From the NCBI RefSeq assembly GCF_037975245.1, contig NC_092563.1:30407960-30471959 (forward strand): DNA of 64,000 nucleotides. The letters run 5' to 3'. The translations under genes and the position numbers were made by a program. Positions within the stretch are counted from its first letter, which is position 1; each line of letters opens with the position of its first letter. The stretch comes from Apostichopus japonicus (lineage: Eukaryota; Echinodermata; Holothuroidea; Aspidochirotida; Stichopodidae). Shown here in pieces: positions 58,320 through 64,000 of this stretch. The notes under the pieces are model-generated. The model ran no database searches. It was not told the DNA's origin and was given only the letters and a program-made list of their open reading frames with translations.

Positions 58320-61300
58320 AGGGGAGGATGGGAAGGAGAGGAATGATTCTCCACTCCATCCAGGCCAAACATTCAGTTCAAGGATTTTGTAAGTTTGGAA
58401 GTCAAAATATGCCCCAGATTGCACCATTTGACCTCTGAACTGTTTTTTTGTCCCCACATCTCCTTCCTGGGAGACGCATTCAACCAGCAACATAGCCGCA
58501 CCCCTCATTCTTAAAATTTTTCATCAATATAAAGCCTGTCCATAAAGCTTCATGCCACTATACATAAGTCAGTCAGAGAGAATTTGCCTCCCCATACCTC
58601 CCTCCCTCCCCCCCACCCCAAAAAACAGCTTTGAAATCCTATGCAAGTCACATACTGTTGCTTTCCTCAATTAAACAAAGTTGAATCATTAAGAAATATT
58701 GATACATGAGAAAGATAAATTTCTAGTATGAATCTCAGTCTGAACAGCAGACCTAAATGAAGACTTAATGGTAAAAGTTCTGCAAATCCTAATTTTCAGA
58801 AAATACCGAAAGTGTGCCTCATTCTCTCGATCCATGGTGCTTATGAGTGCTCTTTAAAATTCATTACTTCAGATGACCAATAACTAATTGTTAAATATCA
58901 ACATTTTGCTTTTTATTTCGATCTGTTTCTGTTTTTGTTTCTTTCAATCATTTTAGCAATGTTATATTATTTAATACAGCAACCAATCCACAGTACAAAA
59001 GTAGCACTTTGTCAGCTGTGCCCAAAGTTTTTTGTCACATGTACGTACCACAATCAATATTTCATGCCAAATGCAAGTTAAGGTGTTGTTTATACAACAA
59101 AAAAACAGATATCATTCTTTCACTTTATGTTAACTTGTTAAGCTTGAATGTCAACATACTCTAAAAAGGAAGTTAATAGTTCCCAAAACCCGATAATTTG
59201 ACTATTTATTACTGCCAGATCGTCTTTTTGCAAAAGGCAAATAAATCTATCATGAGAGTGCAGACAGAAGTGTGGAATGACTGAAAGTTAGAGAGGCCAT
59301 AGACACCTGGGGTAAAACATGATTGCAGGTGCAAGGACTTAAGCAAATACAGCTGACTTAATAAGCCACTATTTGAATTTTTGCCACTCCCTGCCAAAAA
59401 AGAATAAAGATAATGTGCAGCCAAAGTGCCATACTGGCAGAGAGATATTTGAAAACCTTTTTCCTCTAAGAATGTGAGATTTGGCAATCAATGTATTTAA
59501 CTCTATATGTTATAAAGTATAATACTTCCATGTGATAATCTGTGGTGGGTCATGGGGACACATAAATGGCAATATATTCCTGCAATTTAACCCCAAAATA
59601 AGGTGTACAGTATCAATATACAATGCAAATGTCCTGATGTAAATTTCCATCTTGATGGGATAAATATGTAACACACATGCAATATTCTTCCTTTGATGGT
59701 AAATACCCAATTCTTCAAGTGAATTTTGAAGACCTCTCAGGTTTGGTGGAAATATAAAATAGATTTTGGACAGTGTATCAATTATCAGGAACAGTTGTTG
59801 TGATTTTTGGGGGAGAGGGGGGGGGGGGTGGTTGAACAATGTATCAACAACAAGGTTAATAGAAGTTTGCCATTGGATCTACACCTGCTGTACTGTACAC
59901 TTACAGTATCTACAGTTGACAAATGTAGTATATGTAATACTGTAGAAAATCATAACGAATCTGCTGCAAGAGAATGACTTAAATCTGGTCACATCAATGG
60001 AATGATAGATGATGTATAACAAGAGTATGAATATCTACCAGGAAAACCATTTTACATTGGTAAATGAATCAACATGGAGCAGCTGGCAGCTAGGTTACTA
60101 AACATATGGTGTTGTATACAGAGCAAGACAACCACAGTGAAGTATTAACACCAGGTGCAGGTATAAAAATAATATAATAATCAAACTTTACTGGGAGTAT
60201 TACCATGCATACAGTATATATATTCAACAATCAACCATGTTTGAAGGACTGTTATCTTATTCAGAAGAAACTTTGACATTTAATTAATTGATTAATTAAG
60301 TCATACAATCTACATATAAACCTTGCTGAAAACTAGACAACTGTTCAACGAATAAACGGTCCAAGATTTTTATTTCTGCAGCTTCATAAAACTCTCGATT
60401 AACTAGCAACCAATAATGAATTGCTTTCCAAGTAATAATTATGCTAAAGGAGCCAATAATAACTGTCTCTCTAATGTTTTATACTTCTTCTTTTACCAGG
60501 GACATTTAATTATATTTCTCTATACATGTACAGTATTATATATAGTTTCCTAACAGCAATATATGACTATAAAGGCAACTTCTATCAGTCATAAATACTT
60601 TTTGGTCAAATTTCCAAAAATTCAGCATATCCCAACTTCAAATTGGGATTTTATGAAGAATTAATATATAGAATTACAGCCTTTTGCATTGGGTTTGCAA
60701 TGTTTGGATAATCTGGCAGGTTTGAATCTTCACTTATTGGACTATAAGTAATGAAACTGATCACTACATATTGAGCTAACAGTTTTGGCCCCCCCCCTCC
60801 CCCCACTAGTAATGACCTTTACAGACATATCTGATTAAAGCAAATTGACCAAACCTACCACTGGATAAACAATGACATAACTGTTAATGTTACTCCACAT
60901 ATTTTTGCTGGGCAAGGCAAAGCATAAAAAAGGCCTCTTATCATGAACCTGACAAATCACTCCATGTTTGAAAGGATGAGAGGACATATATATTCTTCAT
61001 ACTTACACCTGGTAACCAGGCAACAACCAACGGGTTTCCTGCTCATACCAAACAAGTTCAGTTTCTCTCCTTTCAATGTCAACATCATACACCACTAATG
61101 TCAGTGCTCTTGGCTACCTAGTTACCCCACCATCTGAACAACCTTCAATATAATCTCTCTTGGGGGCACATTTCTCTCTCTTTTTCAAGACCTAAGTCTG
61201 AATGATACAGAATACTATGTGATAAAACCCAGCCTTGATATGTAGTTAAAAGAGGAGGAGCAGAGAAAGAGAGAGAGAGAGAGATGATTACTGTGTGGGA

Positions 61301-61662
61301 GAGGAAAGGCGGTGGGAGGGACTAACAAAAGCAGAAACATGTTGATGACTACAGATGTACGGTATAATCAAAACAGTCATGATTTATCTGGCAGTAAACA
61401 TTTGATACTATAAAATCTTGAAGACTAAGGTACGTACGTGACATGAACATTCATAATGAAATCATTCTTTCACAGTGACGAGCATGGAGCAAGGATAAGG
61501 TTAAACCATACAGAAACAGAAATACTTGATCATGAACAGTATCAGAACTAGGAATTCAGTCAAGGGTTTGGGAAGAGAATGGGTGGTAGAGGAGGGAAAG
61601 GATGGCGCAAAAGGAAAATGGAAGAAGAACATAATAAGAAAGAAGGGCAAGGAAAGCAAAGA
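58320..61662. other. GSE1 upstream intron or flank, no exon recognised
   Basis: Scanned on the minus strand for the conserved N-terminal GSE1 block without success. Contains GA and poly-G runs only. Confidence 0.35.
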
Positions 61663-61667
61663 GACAT

Positions 61668-62032
61668 CAGGGGCGTCGGAAGCTATTTTGGATTGGTACG
61701 GCACATCAGAGTGTGGCCATCTATCATAATTATCGGGGGGACGTTTGGTAGGTCAAACTACCCTATGTGCCACCTTCTGGCGCGTAGGGTAATGGAGAAA
61801 ATTTTGAGAAAATGTCTCCCAGATTGCAGGAAATGGCACTTCCCGAGCTTGAAAACAAGACCCCTGCCACCCGATTAATCTTCTGAAACACATTTTGAAG
61901 TATGTTTCATTTTGGTTCTTTATTTTTTGCCATTTTTTACTTTTTCTTAGTCCTACTCTTTTTCTTTTTTTTTGTGCCGTGAATATTGGTCCGGCATTCG
62001 CCGGACCTGCCGTACCGGGTCCTACGCCCCTG
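61668..62032. mobile_element. small hAT-like element with CAGGGGCG ends
   Basis: 365 bp, ends CAGGGGCGTCGGAAGC and (complement) CAGGGGCGTAGGACCC. Flanked by a 5-bp repeat GACAT (61663-61667 and 62033-62037). The interior shares the GGAAATGGCACTTCCC phrase with the element at 57,117 in opposite orientation. Confidence 0.65.
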
Positions 62033-62351
62033 GACATGGAAGATCATTATATACTGAATACTGTTGCTAATAGAATTACCTAAGTAACTATGTTAACTTC
62101 ATCCAGCCGAGCTCCTTAAAAGTGTGAGGTCATACACAATGCTATATAATGAACATCTTTTAACTTAGCATAGTATTAAGAGGAATGGTATTCACTACTT
62201 TCCCTTTCCTTAATCAATCTTTCCACCTGCAAATCCTATATCTTCTGAACTCACTAACTTTGACAAAAGTGTTTATTTCTAGTAGCTTTACTTGCAATAT
62301 CACTATGTACCTTCCATGCAAGTGTTATGAAACATGTCATTACCCTGTACT

Positions 62352-62847
62352 GTAAGTCTGTAAATTAGTGTTTTATTGACCCACTGTAGTAGGGTCATAA
62401 CCCTACACTGTACAGTAAGTCAGTGCCATGCACTGTACTGTAAGTCTGTAAATATGTGTATTATCGACCCACTGTAGTAGGCTCAGTGCCATGCACTGTA
62501 AGTCTGTAAATATGTGTATTAATGACCCACTGTAGTAGGCTCAGTGCCATGCACTGTAAGTCTGTAAATATGTGTATTATTGACCCACTGTAGTAAGGCC
62601 AGTGCCATGCACTGTAAGTCTATAAATATGTGTATTAATGACCCACTGTAGTAAGGTCAGTGCCATGCACTGTAAGTATGTAAATATGTGTATTATCGAC
62701 CAACTGTAGTAGAGTCATTACTCTGCACTGTAAGTTTGTAAATATGTGTATTATCGACCCACTGTAGTAGGCTCAGTGCCATGCACTGTGTAAGTCTGTA
62801 AATATGTGTATATTGACCCACTGTAGTAGGCTCAGTGCCATGCACTT
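62352..62847. repeat. ~58-bp minisatellite, about eight units
   Basis: Units read TAAGTCTGTAAATATGTGTA, then TTGACCCACTGTAGTAGG and CTCAGTGCCATGCACTG, with small indels. Confidence 0.88.
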
Positions 62848-63529
62848 TTCTGTCTGGTATTTCCATTTTCCTACTGAGTCCAGCTTGTAGCATGTAGAAA
62901 CTGCAGACATATGAATTTATTATTTAAAGCTACTAGCTATTAACTGAATTAATTAATATTCAGGGAACTGTAATCCCTGCACAAGCTTTAACAATCTCCT
63001 ACGCCATACTGCTGGTCATTCTTCTGGATGGTAGCTTTGGAATGAGGAAGGCAGTGAACATTGCAAGAATGTGCCCAGTTCTTTACACTAGGGTACATCA
63101 GAGTGAGTGTGATATATGAGAGAGGTAAGAGAGGTACGAAGTATATAAGACCACACAACTCTATTATAAAGCCCTAAGTTTACTGGTATGTTAATAACTT
63201 TATTATTATGAAATCTAAATACAGAAGATCCCTGCAGTATTACTCATGGATAGGTTATCCCTAAAGTCAATGGTTGTGCTGCTTTTACACCAGATCCCGG
63301 TGAAAGGTGTCTGGGGTTGAATGTTGTCCAAGCTAAGATTCTTGATACAAAACTTTCCAATTTACATATTTTGAGCTCTGCACTACTTCAGATTGCATCT
63401 GAATACCTTCCTCTCCCTCCTCCTCCCAACCCCCTCCCCCAAAAACCCCAAACCATTTACTCATTGGGCAAATAGAATGCAACATACTACATTTGCCCCA
63501 AATCCCTATGAGATATTGCATTTACAAGG

Positions 63530-63660
63530 TTCTGACCTCAAGTGACCTTTGACCTCCACTAAAAACAGTAGACTTGTTGCATGTCAAATGGCCAACCAAT
63601 GAACATTTACATACTTTCTACAAGTAATGATTCTTCAAATATACTCATAAAAGGTATGCC
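63530..63660. repeat. copy of the TGACC-type dispersed repeat
   Basis: TGACCTTTGACCT at 63543-63555 (complement of a DR1 AGGTCA pair) and following phrases match the 9.1-9.7 kb and 26.3-27.0 kb blocks. Confidence 0.6.
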
Positions 63661-64000
63661 ACTTTCCTCTTAACTGTTCAAAAAAGTTGCTGGTGTCTAA
63701 TCTACAGCCATGATCATTGCAAAATAACAATATTCAACGCATATGGCATGAATATGCAAATTAGGCTAATAATAAGTCTACATATATACTGTACTGTAAT
63801 TGCATATCGGTATCGATTTGATATTTGTTCTGGGTGGGGGGGTATAAGTTTTTCTGAGGATGTAAAGATAACTGTCTCTACTGGTAGTACGTATCCCTTA
63901 ATACTTTAATGCAGTGTACAATTTAATGCTGAAGTATTTCCATGACAGGAGACTTGACAGTACACACATCAAATCCGAAAACCGAGAAAAGTCATAAGCT

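Noticed and set aside
61526-61878. Lys/Gly-rich frame as a small gene
   Set aside because: Crosses the border of the transposon at 61,668 and has purine-rich low complexity.

Overview
The window is intron-rich, AT-leaning animal nuclear DNA. Exons are short and carry normal GT..AG junctions, and introns run to several kilobases. The sequence is crowded with small DNA transposons, non-LTR retrotransposon remnants, minisatellites and poly-G runs. Four conserved animal genes can be read, and all are clearly non-vertebrate versions. A marine invertebrate, most likely a deuterostome such as an echinoderm, fits best. That placement is inference from overall character, not from a diagnostic marker.

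Layout. (1) About 1.2-8.7 kb, plus strand: ribosomal protein eL14 (RPL14), four secure coding exons and a probable seven-codon first exon preceded by a TOP-like start. Its 4.2-kb first intron holds a LINE remnant and a hAT-type transposon with a perfect 8-bp target duplication. (2) 13.5-18.4 kb, minus strand: METTL9, the protein-histidine methyltransferase, in five coding exons, convergent with RPL14. (3) 18.7-24.2 kb: a transposon-rich spacer. (4) 24.28-27.31 kb, plus strand: GINS2 (PSF2), four exons, complete. (5) 27.3-35.1 kb: an intergenic stretch with three tandem arrays (70, 29 and 33 bp) and a tRNA-derived SINE-like element. (6) 35.1 to at least 55.1 kb, minus strand: the GSE1 corepressor-scaffold gene. 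Fourteen exons join in one uninterrupted frame of 992 codons plus stop; the N-terminal exon(s) are not found and probably lie beyond 64 kb. (7) 55.1-64 kb: 5' intron or flank of GSE1, with more transposons, minisatellites and a hammerhead-ribozyme-like sequence.

The genes have unrelated jobs (translation, protein histidine methylation, replicative helicase, chromatin corepression) and there is no sign of an operon or shared pathway. The strongest unusual observations are: a hammerhead self-cleaving RNA motif at 56,793-56,839 with the core and all three stems recognisable; a four-copy tandem duplication around the penultimate coding exon of GSE1, giving three extra 80-bp exons that could substitute for it in the same phase; a hAT element inserted in a minisatellite whose other units preserve the empty site; and several transposons with exact target duplications (8 bp, TTAA or TA).

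All exon borders were set by eye from splice consensus, frame continuity and remembered family sequences. No database search was run.
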